Shown piece after piece: positions 33,755 to 43,624 of a DNA stretch of 64,000 nucleotides. Source of the stretch: CAVTQZ01 sp963737015 (GTDB lineage Bacteria > Actinomycetota > Acidimicrobiia > Acidimicrobiales > UBA8190). Position numbers and translations under genes: made by a program. Every line of letters starts with the position of its first letter. Positions within the stretch are counted from its first letter, which is position 1. The stretch covers positions 2,542,001 through 2,606,000 of the forward strand of contig CAVTQZ010000001.1 in NCBI GenBank assembly GCA_963737015.1, given 5' to 3'. The notes beneath the pieces are model-generated. The model was given only the letters and a program-made list of their open reading frames with translations. It searched no databases and was not told the origin of the DNA.

Positions 33755-34495
33755 TCACGGAAGGGTCAGCACCTCGGGAGCGTCCTCGGTGACGGCGATT
33801 GTGTGCTCGAAGTGGGCGGAGAGGCTGCCGTCGTCGGTCACCACGCTCCAGCCGTCCTCGAGGAGCTCGGTGGCCGGCCCCCCCATGTTCACCATCGGCT
33901 CGACCGCGAAGACCATCCCGGCCTTGAGCATCGGGCCCCCGCTTCCCGGCCAGTAGTTGGGCACCTGGGGCTCTTCGTGCATGGCGGTCCCGATGGCATG
34001 TCCCACGTACTCCCGCACCACCGAGAAGCCCGCCGCCTCGACCACCTTCTGGACCGCCCGCCCGACCTCGTTCAGGCGGGTGCCGGAGCGAAGCTGCTCG
34101 ATGCCGCTCCAGAGGCTCTGTTCGGTCACCTCGAGCAACCGGGTCGTCGACGCGGGCACGTCGCCGATGGCCATCGTGAAGGCGGCGTCGGCGTGGTAGC
34201 CCTCGATGATGGCGCCGCAGTCGATCGAAAGGATGTCGCCGTCCTTCAGCTCGTACGAGCCGGGGATGCCGTGGACGATCATGTCGTTCGGCGAGGTGCA
34301 GATCACCGCCGGAAAGCCCCGGTAGTTCAGGAAATTCGACCTCGCACCATTCTTCTTCAGGATTTCGCGTGCGACAGCGTCCAGCTCTGCCGTCGTGACC
34401 CCGGGCTTCGCGGCGTCACGAGTGGCACTGTGCATCTCGGCCACGACCCTCCCGGCCCGGCGCATCTTGGCGATCTCCTCCGTGGTCCTCCTCAT
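33755..34495 (-). CDS. map: Methionine aminopeptidase, type I
   Basis: A 246-residue dinuclear metalloprotease that removes the N-terminal Met. The metal ligands fall in DILSIDCGAIIEGYHADAA (two Asp), GHAIGTAMHEEPQVPNY (His and substrate His) and the later FAVEPM Glu. No N-terminal zinc-finger extension is present. ATG at 34495 lies 13 nt after adk, in the conserved secY-adk-map-infA order. Confidence 0.96.
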   Translation of the reverse strand: MRRTTEEIAKMRRAGRVVAEMHSATRDAAKPGVTTAELDAVAREILKKNGARSNFLNYRGFPAVICTSPNDMIVHGIPGSYELKDGDILSIDCGAIIEGYHADAAFTMAIGDVPASTTRLLEVTEQSLWSGIEQLRSGTRLNEVGRAVQKVVEAAGFSVVREYVGHAIGTAMHEEPQVPNYWPGSGGPMLKAGMVFAVEPMVNMGGPATELLEDGWSVVTDDGSLSAHFEHTIAVTEDAPEVLTLP

Positions 34496-34508
34496 CGCGG
34501 TACCGGCC

Positions 34509-35204
34509 TCAACCCGGACCCCGTCTCACCTGCCGCTGACCCCAGTGGTTGCGGCGCTCCTCGATGGCCCTGATGATCCGACGCAGAACGGCGTCGGGTG
34601 AGCCCACGCCGTTCACCTTCGAGAGCTGGGACCGTTCGAGGTACCAGTCGATGAGGGGAGCGGTTTGCCTCTCGTAGAGCTCGAGGCGTCGTTTGATCGC
34701 CTCTTCCGTGTCGTCCTCGCGTTGGATGACCTCGCCCCCGCAGACGTCGCACATCCAGTTCACCGTCGGCGGGGAGGACACGGAGTAGTTGGCACCACAG
34801 TCGATGCAGACGCGCCGGCCGGCGAGGCGTCTCAGGACCTGAGATGTCGGGACCTCGATGTCGACTGTGAGGTCGAGATCGCCCGGGTCCATGAGAGACG
34901 CGAGCGCTTCCGCCTGCTTCGTCGTGCGTGGACACCCGTCGAGGATGAATCCCCTGGCTCGTGCGTCGGGCTCCGACAAGCGCTCGGCGACCATCTCCAT
35001 GATGAGATCGTCACCGAGCAGCTCACCTCTCTCCATGATCTCCTTCACTTTGAGACCGAGCTCGGATCCCGTCTTGACGGCAGCCCTCAGCATGTCCCCG
35101 GTGGAGACGTGCGGCACGACGTAGTGGTGCGACAAGCGGACGCACTGTGTGCCCTTTCCGGCCCCCTGTTTACCGAGGACCACGAGCCTTACCCCTGGTA
35201 CCAC
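34509..35204 (-). CDS. adk: Adenylate kinase (zinc LID)
   Basis: A 231-residue kinase that interconverts ATP, AMP and ADP. The P-loop GKQGAGKGT is at 11-19. The LID carries a structural zinc site, C133-C136 and C152-C155. The usual DGFPRT motif reads DGCPRT here (C91), a small variation. The C-terminus is basic. The start is GTG at 35204, 6 nt after secY. Confidence 0.95.
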   Translation of the reverse strand: MVPGVRLVVLGKQGAGKGTQCVRLSHHYVVPHVSTGDMLRAAVKTGSELGLKVKEIMERGELLGDDLIMEMVAERLSEPDARARGFILDGCPRTTKQAEALASLMDPGDLDLTVDIEVPTSQVLRRLAGRRVCIDCGANYSVSSPPTVNWMCDVCGGEVIQREDDTEEAIKRRLELYERQTAPLIDWYLERSQLSKVNGVGSPDAVLRRIIRAIEERRNHWGQRQVRRGPG

Positions 35205-35210
35205 GTTCGG

Positions 35211-36503
35211 CTACTTCAGGAAGCCCTCGTAGTTGCGCATCATCAGCTGACTGTCGATCTGCTTCATCGTCTCGAGTGACACGCCGACGGCGATCAGGAG
35301 GGTCGTCCCGTAGAAGGGATAGGCCCTCAGGTTCCAAAGCGCCATGAGCAGAGAGGGAAGCACCGCGACCAACGCAAGGTAGAGACCACCGGGCACCGTG
35401 ATCCTGTTCAGGATCCACGACAGGTACCGCTCCGTCGGCTGGCCGGGCCTGATGCCAGGTATGTAGCCCCCCTGCTTCCTGATGATGTCCGCCTGTTGGT
35501 GCGGATCGAACGCCACGTACACGTAGAAGAAGGTGAAGAGAAAGATGAGTAAGCCGTAGATGAGGACGTACAGGAGGCTCGTCGGCTGGATGTGGTTGTT
35601 CACGAACGTGCGGAAACCCAGCCACGGGACGATGTTCGACAGCAGGACCGGGATGTAGAGAAGGGAGCTGGCGAAGATGATCGGGATCACGCCCGACTGG
35701 TTCACCTTGAGTGGTATGTAGGTCGAGGATCCCCCGTACATCCGTCGGCCCACGACCCGCTTGGCAAAGGTCACGGGGATGCGGCGCTGGCCCTGTTCCA
35801 TGAAGACGATGGCCACGAGCAGGGCAAGTGTCACGCCGACGAGAATCCCGAACTTGACGTCGCCGCCCTGGGCGAGAACCGCGCCACCGTTGGCGGGGAC
35901 CCCGGCGACGACGTTGGCGAAGATGATGATCGACATCCCGTTCCCGATGCCCCTCTGGGTGATGAGCTCGCCGAGCCACATCACGAAGGCGGTCCCTGCG
36001 GTGAGGGTCAGGACGATGAAGGCTGCGCGGTAGAGCGTGAAGTTCGGTATCAGGTCGATCTTCTGGGTCCCGCCGAGCAGCCCCTGGGCGCCCGTGTGGA
36101 AGACGTACACGAGCCCCGCCGACTGGAGGATCGCGAGCCCGATCGTCAGATAGCGCGTCGTCTGGGTGAGCTTCTTCTGGCCGACTGCGCCCTGGTCACG
36201 CCACTCCTCGAGCTTGGGGATCACCGTGGAGAGAAGTTGGATGATGATCGAGCTCGTGATGTAGGGCATGATCCCGAGCCCGAAGATCGCCATCCGCAGC
36301 AACCCGCCGCCGGAGAACAGGTTCAAGAACCCGAGGATCCCCGCCTTTCCAGCCGTCGCCTCGAGCTGCTGAACCTTCGTGATGGACACGAAGGGGACGA
36401 TGATGTTCGCACCCAGCTGATAGAGCCCGATGACGAGCAGGGTGAAGAGGACCTTGTTGCGCAGGTCGGGGACCTTGAAGATGTTCTTCAGGCTCGACAG
36501 CAT
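35211..36503 (-). CDS. secY: Protein translocase subunit SecY
   Basis: A 430-residue, ten-helix channel of the SecYEG translocon (secE is at 63.6 kb). MLSSLKNIFKVPDLRNKVLFT is the classic N-terminus, so I chose ATG at 36503, which has GGGGAG 5 nt upstream, over GTG at 36509. YQLGANIIVPF, the plug region, GIGNGMSIIIFA and the C-terminal cytoplasmic loops are present. Confidence 0.96.
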   Translation of the reverse strand: MLSSLKNIFKVPDLRNKVLFTLLVIGLYQLGANIIVPFVSITKVQQLEATAGKAGILGFLNLFSGGGLLRMAIFGLGIMPYITSSIIIQLLSTVIPKLEEWRDQGAVGQKKLTQTTRYLTIGLAILQSAGLVYVFHTGAQGLLGGTQKIDLIPNFTLYRAAFIVLTLTAGTAFVMWLGELITQRGIGNGMSIIIFANVVAGVPANGGAVLAQGGDVKFGILVGVTLALLVAIVFMEQGQRRIPVTFAKRVVGRRMYGGSSTYIPLKVNQSGVIPIIFASSLLYIPVLLSNIVPWLGFRTFVNNHIQPTSLLYVLIYGLLIFLFTFFYVYVAFDPHQQADIIRKQGGYIPGIRPGQPTERYLSWILNRITVPGGLYLALVAVLPSLLMALWNLRAYPFYGTTLLIAVGVSLETMKQIDSQLMMRNYEGFLK

Positions 36504-36539
36504 CGCCACTCCCCTCCCTATCGAGGCCGGGTCAAGAGG

Positions 36540-37031
36540 CTAGCGGTTCGTGAGCGCATTTCCCCGCGCAGGAACCCGTCCTTGCCCGTACGGCGGGGGC
36601 AGCACCTCGACGCTCCCGCCCGCGCTCTCGATCCGCTCCCGTGCCGTGGCGCTCACTGCGTGTGCCTGCACACGAAGCGCGCGTCGTATGTCGCCGCGGC
36701 CCAGGACCTTCACCAAGGAGCCCTTCCGTACGAGGCCTGCAGACGCCAGGGTGAGAGGGGTCACCTCGTCGCCTTCGAAACGTTCTTCCAGCGTGTCGAG
36801 GTTCACCACCGCGTAGGAGACACGGAACGGGTTACGGAACCCCTTCAGCTTGGGGATCCGCTGGGCGAGGGGGAGCTGGCCACCCTCGAACCCGGGCTTC
36901 ATGCTTCCCCTTGCGCCTGTTCCCTTCGTGCCCCTGCCGGCGGTCTTGCCGCCCTTTCCGCCGGTGCCCCGTCCGACGCGTCGAGCGCCGCGGTTTGCGC
37001 CAGCCGGAGGGTGCAGCTCGTGAAGTTTCAT
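36540..37031 (-). CDS. rplO: 50S ribosomal protein L15
   Basis: A 163-residue protein with a glycine-rich N-terminus (GRGTGGKGGKTAGRGTKG) typical of L15, and the GFEGGQLPLAQRIPKLKGF core. ATG at 37031 overlaps the rpmD stop by 1 nt; GTG at 37034 is an alternative. secY follows after 36 nt. Confidence 0.96.
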   Translation of the reverse strand: MKLHELHPPAGANRGARRVGRGTGGKGGKTAGRGTKGTGARGSMKPGFEGGQLPLAQRIPKLKGFRNPFRVSYAVVNLDTLEERFEGDEVTPLTLASAGLVRKGSLVKVLGRGDIRRALRVQAHAVSATARERIESAGGSVEVLPPPYGQGRVPARGNALTNR

Positions 37032-37297
37032 CACGCCTCCTCGCGAGACGCGGCTCGCATCTCGGAACGGTGGGGACGCTGCGTGAATTCGTCGGCCGAC
37101 GCGGGGCCCACCTCCACGAGATGGGATACGCGTGCCAGCATGCCCCGCAGCGACTCGGAGTTCGCCATCACCCGGGTGCGCCCCACGCCGCGCAGGCCCA
37201 GAGCGCGCAGCGTCGCGCGATGCTTGGGCTTCGTGCCGATCGCGGAGCGCAGCTGGGTAACGCGCAGGTACTCGGCACGAGAATCGGCCGGGCTCAA
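37031..37297 (-). CDS. rpmD: 50S ribosomal protein L30, extended
   Basis: An 88-residue protein. The L30 core (LRVTQLRSAIGTKPKHRATLRALGL, then VMANSESLRGMLARVSHLVEV) occupies residues about 11-62. A 26-residue charged C-terminal extension, absent from the usual 60-residue L30, follows. The start is TTG at 37297, which overlaps the rpsE stop as TTGA, with GGAAG about 7 nt upstream. Confidence 0.9.
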   Translation of the reverse strand: MSPADSRAEYLRVTQLRSAIGTKPKHRATLRALGLRGVGRTRVMANSESLRGMLARVSHLVEVGPASADEFTQRPHRSEMRAASREEA

Positions 37298-37845
37298 CTC
37301 GGCACTTCCTGGAACAGGTCCGCGGCGCGCTGGCGCTCGCGGTACGCGCGCAACACTCCTCTCGGCACGACCTCGTCTGCCGGCTTGCCGCGAAGAGCCG
37401 AGAGCTGCTCGGGCCGCACGAGGGCCTTCAGCCCCACGATCGTCGCATGCGCGACGTTGATGCCGTTCGAGGAGCCGAGCGATTTGCACAACACGTCTGT
37501 CACACCGGCCATCTCCAGGATCGCCCGGGCCGCACCGCCTGCGATGACGCCGGTCCCGGGGGCCGCGGGCTTGAGCAGCACACGTCCCGCGCCGGACTCA
37601 CCGATCACCGGGTGGGTGATGGTCGAGCCCGCGATCGGGACGCTGAACATGTTCTTGCGGGCCTCTTCGATTCCCTTTTGCACGGCGAGTCCCGCTTCCT
37701 TCGCCTTGCCGTAGCCGAGGCCCACCCGGCCGTTTCCGTCCCCCACGACCATGAGAGCCGTAAAGGAGAAGCGGCGACCGCCCTTTACGACTTTTGCGAC
37801 GCGGTTCACCCGGATGGTGCGCTCTTCGAACTGTCCTTCGACCAC
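37294..37845 (-). CDS. rpsE: 30S ribosomal protein S5
   Basis: A 183-residue protein at the mRNA entry site. The S5 N-terminal domain (KVVKGGRRFSFTALMVVGDGNGRVGLGYGKAKE) and the C-terminal domain (SLGSSNGINVAHATI) are both intact. The start is GTG at 37845, 2 nt after rplR. Confidence 0.96.
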   Translation of the reverse strand: MVEGQFEERTIRVNRVAKVVKGGRRFSFTALMVVGDGNGRVGLGYGKAKEAGLAVQKGIEEARKNMFSVPIAGSTITHPVIGESGAGRVLLKPAAPGTGVIAGGAARAILEMAGVTDVLCKSLGSSNGINVAHATIVGLKALVRPEQLSALRGKPADEVVPRGVLRAYRERQRAADLFQEVPS

Positions 37846-37847
37846 TT

Positions 37848-38213
37848 TCAGAACTCCAATCCGGCCTCGCGGGCCGCGTCGGCGAGCGCTGCCACACGTC
37901 CGTGGTAGCGGTATCCGCCCCTGTCGAAGACGACCCGTCTCACGTCCGCCGAGGTCGCGCGCTCGGCGACGAGCTTTCCGACCGTCTTGGCCGCGGCGAC
38001 GTTCCCGCCTGCGGTGCCTCTGAGCGAGGCCTCGACTGTGCTCGCAGAAGCGAGCGTCCGGCCCGACGTGTCGTCTATGACCTGTGCCGAGATGTGACGG
38101 GCGGAACGGAACACCGCAAGGCGCGGCCTGTCTGGCTTGCCCGAGATCTCCTTTCGGACACGCGCGTGACGGCGCACTCGCTGGCGCCTCTTGGTTCCGG
38201 CAGCTGTCGTCAT
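37848..38213 (-). CDS. rplR: 50S ribosomal protein L18
   Basis: A 121-residue 5S rRNA-binding protein. The basic N-terminal domain is followed by RPRLAVFRSARHISAQVIDD and the ending FDRGGYRYHGRVAALADAAREAGLEF-type motif. ATG at 38213, 2 nt after rplF. Confidence 0.96.
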   Translation of the reverse strand: MTTAAGTKRRQRVRRHARVRKEISGKPDRPRLAVFRSARHISAQVIDDTSGRTLASASTVEASLRGTAGGNVAAAKTVGKLVAERATSADVRRVVFDRGGYRYHGRVAALADAAREAGLEF

Positions 38214-38215
38214 CT

Positions 38216-38755
38216 CTACTTGGCCGCCTTCCCGGCCTTGCGCATGACCCTCTCTCCCGCGTAGCGCACTCCCTTGCCCTTGTAGGGCTCGGGCTTGCGC
38301 AGCTTGCGGATGTCGGCCGCGGTCTGTCCCACCTTTTCCTTGTCTATGCCCTTCACGATGATCCGCGTCGGCACGGGTACCTCGAAGCTCACGCCCTCGG
38401 GAGCATCGACGACCACGGGATGCGAGAAACCGAGGGCCAGCTCGAGCGCGGACGGCCCGCGCGCGGTGGCCCTGTAACCGACGCCCACGATTTCGAGCTC
38501 CTTCGTGAAGCCGGCGGTGACTCCGGTCACCATGTTCGCGACAAGCGACCTGACGAGGCCGTGCAGCGCCCGGCTGCGGCGCTCGTCGTCCGGACGCTCG
38601 ACGAGGAGGGTCGAGTCCTCGCTCCTGACCCTGATCGGATCGGGCACCGGGCGCGACAACGTGCCCTGCGGTCCCGCCACCGTGACGAGGGGGCCGTCGA
38701 CTGTCACCGTGACGCCACTCGGGACGGCTATGGGGGCACGTCCTACGCGCGACAC
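38216..38755 (-). CDS. rplF: 50S ribosomal protein L6
   Basis: A 179-residue protein of two repeated RNA-binding domains. It starts SRVGRAPIAVPSGVTV and ends with the KPEPYKGKGVRYAGE signature near the sarcin-ricin loop contact. The start is GTG at 38755, 15 nt after rpsH. Confidence 0.96.
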   Translation of the reverse strand: MSRVGRAPIAVPSGVTVTVDGPLVTVAGPQGTLSRPVPDPIRVRSEDSTLLVERPDDERRSRALHGLVRSLVANMVTGVTAGFTKELEIVGVGYRATARGPSALELALGFSHPVVVDAPEGVSFEVPVPTRIIVKGIDKEKVGQTAADIRKLRKPEPYKGKGVRYAGERVMRKAGKAAK

Positions 38756-38770
38756 GGCCGCCTTCTCCTC

Positions 38771-39175
38771 TCACCAGACATAACAGAGCACCTCCCCGCC
38801 CACCCGGCGCTTTCGCGCCTCGCGGTCGGTCATGAGACCGTGGCTCGTGGACAGCACCGCGACCCCCATCCCTCCGAGAACCCGGGGCATGTGGTCGGCG
38901 CGGGCGTAGATCCGCAGGCCCGGCTTCGAGACACGGCGCAGGCCCTTGATCGTCCGGGTCCGGTCCGGAGCGTACTTGAGAGCGATCTCGAGCTCGGACC
39001 CTGGTCCGCTCGTGGACGGCTTCACGTCGTAACCCGCGATATAGCCCTCTCGCTCCAGGATGCCCGCCAGGGAGGCCTTGAGCTTCGAACCCGGCATCTT
39101 CACCGTGTCGTTCATGGCGACGTTGGCGTTTCGGATACGCGTGAGCATGTCCGCGATCGGATCGGTCATCGTCAT
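38771..39175 (-). CDS. rpsH: 30S ribosomal protein S8
   Basis: A 134-residue central-domain rRNA binder. DPIADMLTRIRNANVA at the N-terminus and VLSTSHGLMTDREARKRRVGGEVLCYVW at the end (given here as a description of the GVAVLSTSHG-type motif) are typical. ATG at 39175; ATG at 39169 is also possible. It lies 16 nt after rpsN. Confidence 0.96.
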   Translation of the reverse strand: MTMTDPIADMLTRIRNANVAMNDTVKMPGSKLKASLAGILEREGYIAGYDVKPSTSGPGSELEIALKYAPDRTRTIKGLRRVSKPGLRIYARADHMPRVLGGMGVAVLSTSHGLMTDREARKRRVGGEVLCYVW

Positions 39176-39191
39176 CTCGGCCTCACCCGCC

Positions 39192-39377
39192 TCACCAACT
39201 CGCCTTTGTGACGCCCGGGATCTCCCCGGCGTGCACCATGATCCGCAGGCAGATCCGGCAAAGCCCGAACTGGCGGAACACCGCCTTCGGCCGTCCGCAA
39301 CGGCGGCACCTCGTGTAGGCGCGGACGCGGAACTTCGGGGTCTTCTTCTGCTTCTCGATCAATGCCTTCTTGGCCAT
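39192..39377 (-). CDS. rpsN: 30S ribosomal protein S14, type Z
   Basis: A 61-residue zinc-binding (C+) S14. The ligands are C24, C27, C40 and C43 in TRCRRCGRP and FGLCRICLR. It ends GVTKASW. ATG at 39377, 1 nt after the rplE stop. Only this short zinc form is in the window. Confidence 0.97.
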   Translation of the reverse strand: MAKKALIEKQKKTPKFRVRAYTRCRRCGRPKAVFRQFGLCRICLRIMVHAGEIPGVTKASW

Positions 39378-39378
39378 C

Positions 39379-39954
39379 TCAGATGGTCTCCTGCCTGAAC
39401 GGGAACCCGAACGCCGCGAGGAAGGCTCTTCCTTCGAGGTCGTTTCGGGCAGTGGTGCAGATGGTTATGTCCATGCCACGTGTGGTGTCGATGCGGTCGT
39501 AGTCCACCTCGGGGAATATGAGCTGCTCCGTCACGCCGAAGGTGTAGTTGCCCCGACCGTCGAAAGATGTCGGAGAGAGCCCCCGGAAGTCACGGATCCT
39601 CGGAATCGCCAGAGAGATCAACCTGTCGAGGAACTCCCAGGCCCGGTCCCCCCGGAGTGTGACCTTGGCGCCGATCGCCATGCCCTCCCTCAGCTTGAAG
39701 CCGGCGATCGACCGCCTCGCCCGAGTGACGGCGGGCTTCTGACCGGTGATGGTCTCGAGGTCGGTCAAGGCCCCTTCGACGAGCGACGGCTGCTGGGTCG
39801 CCTTCCCGACGCCCATGTTCACGACGATCTTCTCGAGGCGCGGCACCTCCATCACGTTGCTCAGGCCCAGCTCATCCTTCAGCCGCGCCCGGGTCTCGGT
39901 CGCATAACGCTCCTTGAGTCGCGGCAGGGCCCGCGAGTCCGTGGCCGTCGTCAC
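39379..39954 (-). CDS. rplE: 50S ribosomal protein L5
   Basis: A 191-residue 5S rRNA partner. The core includes ERYATETRARLKDELGLSNVM, KIVVNMGVGKA and DRAWEFLDRLISLAIPRIRDFRG. GTG at 39954 overlaps the rplX stop by 4 nt; GTG at 39969 would add five residues. Confidence 0.96.
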   Translation of the reverse strand: MTTATDSRALPRLKERYATETRARLKDELGLSNVMEVPRLEKIVVNMGVGKATQQPSLVEGALTDLETITGQKPAVTRARRSIAGFKLREGMAIGAKVTLRGDRAWEFLDRLISLAIPRIRDFRGLSPTSFDGRGNYTFGVTEQLIFPEVDYDRIDTTRGMDITICTTARNDLEGRAFLAAFGFPFRQETI

Positions 39955-40256
39955 AGTTCCGTCCCGCACTTGCGACAGATACGAACCTTGCGTCCGGCCT
40001 CGTCGTAACGGATCCCGATCCGGGTCGGACCGTCGACGGGACAGACGATGGCGACAGCCGAAGCCTGCAGGGGCATGTCCTTGTCGATGATCCCGCCCTG
40101 CATCGTGGCGCCGCGCGGTTTCGCGTGGCGCTTGGCCAGGTTCGCGCCGTCGACGATCACCTTGCCCTTGGAGGGGAGCACCACCATCACCTGCCCGCGC
40201 TTTCCGCGGTTTTTCCCTGTCAACACCTGAACGGTGTCTCCTTTTCGCAATCGCAT
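39951..40256 (-). CDS. rplX: 50S ribosomal protein L24
   Basis: A 101-residue assembly initiator near the exit tunnel. The KOW motif (LRKGDTVQVLTGKNRGKRGQV) is at the N-terminus. A CRKC pair precedes the C-terminus. ATG at 40256 overlaps the rplN stop by 1 nt; GTG at 40259 is an alternative. Confidence 0.96.
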   Translation of the reverse strand: MRLRKGDTVQVLTGKNRGKRGQVMVVLPSKGKVIVDGANLAKRHAKPRGATMQGGIIDKDMPLQASAVAIVCPVDGPTRIGIRYDEAGRKVRICRKCGTEL

Positions 40257-40624
40257 CACAAAACCTCCGGCGCGAGCGAGACGATCCTCATGAATCTCTT
40301 GTCACGCAGCTCCCTGCCGACTGGGCCGAAAATGCGGGTCCCGCGCGGCTGTTGCTGCTCGTTGATCAACACTGCTGCGTTCTCGTCGAACTTGATGTAG
40401 CTGCCGTCCGGACGACGGCGCTCCTTCGAGGTCCGCACGACCACGCAACGTACGACGTCGCCCTTCTTGACGCCTGCACCGGGAATTGCGTCTTTTACCG
40501 TCGCAACGAACACATCCCCGATGCCCGCGTATCGCCGACCCGATCCTCCGAGCACCTTGATGCAAAGGACCTCACGGGCGCCCGAGTTGTCTGCGACCTT
40601 CAGACGCGATTCCTGCTGGATCAT
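40256..40624 (-). CDS. rplN: 50S ribosomal protein L14
   Basis: A 122-residue subunit-interface protein: IQQESRLKVADNSGAREVL, VVRTSKERRRPDGSYIKFDEN and the RIFGPVGRELRDK segment are canonical. ATG at 40624 overlaps the rpsQ stop by 4 nt. Sequence upstream in frame lies within rpsQ and is non-coding. Confidence 0.97.
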   Translation of the reverse strand: MIQQESRLKVADNSGAREVLCIKVLGGSGRRYAGIGDVFVATVKDAIPGAGVKKGDVVRCVVVRTSKERRRPDGSYIKFDENAAVLINEQQQPRGTRIFGPVGRELRDKRFMRIVSLAPEVL

Positions 40625-40896
40625 CTGGCACGCTCGATGACGTCGGTGACCCTCCAGCGTTTCGTCTTCGACAATGGGCGCGTCTCCATTACCCGGACAC
40701 GATCGCCGACGCGGGCTTCTTTTTCGTCGTGCGCGTAGAGCCGCCTCGTGCGCTGGACGATCTTGCCGTAACGGGGATGGCGGACCCGCTCGGTGACGGC
40801 GACGACCACCGTCGACACCATCTTGTCGGATACGACCAGGCCCTCTCGCACCTTGCGCCTCGCGCGCTTGGCGGGCGTAGTGGGATCGTCGGCCAT
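40621..40896 (-). CDS. rpsQ: 30S ribosomal protein S17
   Basis: A 91-residue OB-fold protein. VSDKMVSTVVVAVTERVRHPRYGKIV and the RVMETRPLSKTKRWRV segment match the family, each quoted in part. ATG at 40896 overlaps the rpmC stop by 1 nt. Confidence 0.96.
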   Translation of the reverse strand: MADDPTTPAKRARRKVREGLVVSDKMVSTVVVAVTERVRHPRYGKIVQRTRRLYAHDEKEARVGDRVRVMETRPLSKTKRWRVTDVIERAR

Positions 40897-41327
40897 CAGC
40901 CGTCCTCCTCGTCCTGCTCGTCGACTTCATCGTCGAAGTCGGCGTCGTGCTCCTCATCTGCGACTTCATCGACGGCGTCTTCGTCTTCGTCGACTGCCGC
41001 GCTTGCGACGGTCGTCGCCTCTTCCTCGTCCGGCGTAGCGGCCTCGCGCACGACGGGTGTCCTGCGCACGCGGCGCGGACGCGATGCGACGGTCGGTTCC
41101 GCTCCCTCTTCGCCCGACCGGGCGCCTTCTGCAAGGGCGATCTCACGCTCTCTGATCAAGGTGAGCACGCGCGCTATGTCCTTACGGACGACCGAGACCC
41201 TGGCAGAGTTGTCGAGCTGACTCGTTGCGAGCTGGAACCGCAGGTTGAGAAGTTCCCGGCGGTACTCCCCGAGGCGGGACTCGAGCTCATCGTCGTCCAG
41301 CTCGTCGAGCTCAGCGGCATTCGGCAT
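40896..41327 (-). CDS. rpmC: 50S ribosomal protein L29 with long acidic C-terminal tail
   Basis: A 143-residue protein, about twice the usual L29 length. The L29 coiled-coil core is residues 1 to about 68 (LDDDELESRLGEYRRELLNLR, LIREREIALAEG; quoted in part). A linker with an Arg-rich patch (RPRRVRRT, 83-90) follows, then a strongly acidic tail from about residue 99 to 143. ATG at 41327 lies 2 nt after rplP. The frame upstream lies within rplP. L29 sits at the peptide exit, so the tail would extend into the emerging-chain area. Confidence 0.93.
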   Translation of the reverse strand: MPNAAELDELDDDELESRLGEYRRELLNLRFQLATSQLDNSARVSVVRKDIARVLTLIREREIALAEGARSGEEGAEPTVASRPRRVRRTPVVREAATPDEEEATTVASAAVDEDEDAVDEVADEEHDADFDDEVDEQDEEDG

Positions 41328-41329
41328 CC

Positions 41330-41766
41330 TCAGACCTCCACCTCGTCGGCCCCGTGAGTGCCGGGACGCACGACGAAACGGGCCTTGCAGGGAAGCTTCT
41401 GTATTGCGCGCTCCATGGCGGCTCGAGCGAGATCGCGCTCCACCCCGGCCAACTCGAAGAGGATCCGTCCGGGCCGTACCACGGCAACCCAATGGTCAGG
41501 ATTCCCCTTGCCCGATCCCATGCGCGTCTCGGCCGGCTTCTGGGTCGCGGGCTTGTCGGGGAAGATCCGGATCCAGACCTTGCCGCCACGCTTCACGTGA
41601 CGGGTCATCGCGATCCGGGCGGCTTCGATCTGGCGCTGGGTCACCCACGCGGGTTCGAGCGCCTGGATCCCGTAGTCGCCGAAGTTGATGGCGGTGCCGC
41701 CCTTCGCAGCCCCTGTCATGCGACCGCGCTGTTGCTTGCGGTGCTTGACCTTTCTCGGCATCAACA

Positions 41767-41767
<1 letters not shown>
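41330..41767 (-). CDS. rplP: 50S ribosomal protein L16
   Basis: A 145-residue protein near the peptidyl-transferase A site. LMPRKVKHRKQQRGRMTGA and IRIFPDKPATQKPAETRMGS are canonical. ATG at 41767 overlaps the rpsC stop by 1 nt. Confidence 0.97.
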
Positions 41768-42714
<947 letters not shown>

Positions 42715-42812
42715 TTCAGCCCTCCCCTCTTGTGCGCTTGCGCACCCGGGGGACCCGCGAGCGTCGCGTCTTCTTCGGTGCGTCCGGTTCTTCCTCCACG
42801 GAGACGCCGTCG

Positions 42813-42924
42813 CCTTCGTCTTCGTCTTCGTCTTCGGCGAGAGCTTCTCCGGCCGTTTCCGGACTCCTGTGTCGTTACGAGCTCTGCCTCGTCGGTCTCG
42901 TCCGTTTCGTCTGTTTCGTCCGTC
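42813..42924 (-). repeat. Short tandem repeats in the rplV acidic tail
   Basis: Two low-complexity coding arrays. Four 9-nt units of the TCGTCCGTT type (plus strand) lie at 42889-42924 and encode repeated Thr-Asp-Glu. About four TTCGTC 6-mers lie near 42813-42836. They flank the suspected indel and may favour slippage. Confidence 0.75.
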
Positions 42925-43624
42925 TCGGCCTCGGCCTCTTCGGTGGTGGCATCCGCCCCGTCAGTTCCGTCGACTTCTTCTTCCTCTTCTGCTTCTGCGT
43001 CTTCTGTCAGGTCGCCCGATACGGACTCCTCGGCTTCGCCCTCCTGGATGTCCTGTCCCTCATCTTCTGCTTCTGCGACGGTCCCTTCGGCGGCCTGTGC
43101 TTGGGCGTCGAGCGCGAGATCCTCTGTGCTCTCCTGCTCAGCAGGCCCGGCTTCCTGGCGCGCCTCCGCCCTGCGTGCCGCGCGCTTGGAAGCAGCGACC
43201 CGTCGGGCCCGCAGGGCGGCGCTGCGCTCCGCCTGCCGCTCCCGGCTGCGCTCGAGGCGGTCTTCGGGAAGCCGGCTCACGATCACCGTGATGTGACAGC
43301 TGCGCTTGCGGATCCTCGTGGCGCGGCCGCGCGCTCGCGGGCGCCAGCGCTTCATGGTTGTGCCTTCGTCCGCGTAGCAGGCCGAGACGTAGAGCTCATC
43401 AGGATCGAGCGAGTCGTTGTTACGTGCATTAGAGACAGCGGAGCCGAGCACCTTCGACACCACGCGCGCCGCCTCCCGGGGAGTCGAGCGCAGGATCTCC
43501 TCTGCTCTGTCCACGTCCTGTCCGCGGATCAGGTCGAGAACCTGACGCGCTTTGTACGGGGACATGCGGTAGTGGCGGAGGACCGCGCGCGTGCCCGGAA
43601 CCTCGTTCGTCTTGAGGCCCGGCA

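Noticed and set aside
35592..37460. A 622-codon open frame on the plus strand opposite secY, rplO and rpmD
   Set aside because: It is antisense to well-supported genes. Long antisense frames are expected at this GC content, and the translation is compositionally odd (His/Asp/Arg rich) with no recognisable domain.
42813..42924. Short regular repeats that could suggest a CRISPR array
   Set aside because: Units are 6-9 nt, contiguous, in frame and encode the acidic tail of L22; there are no spacers.
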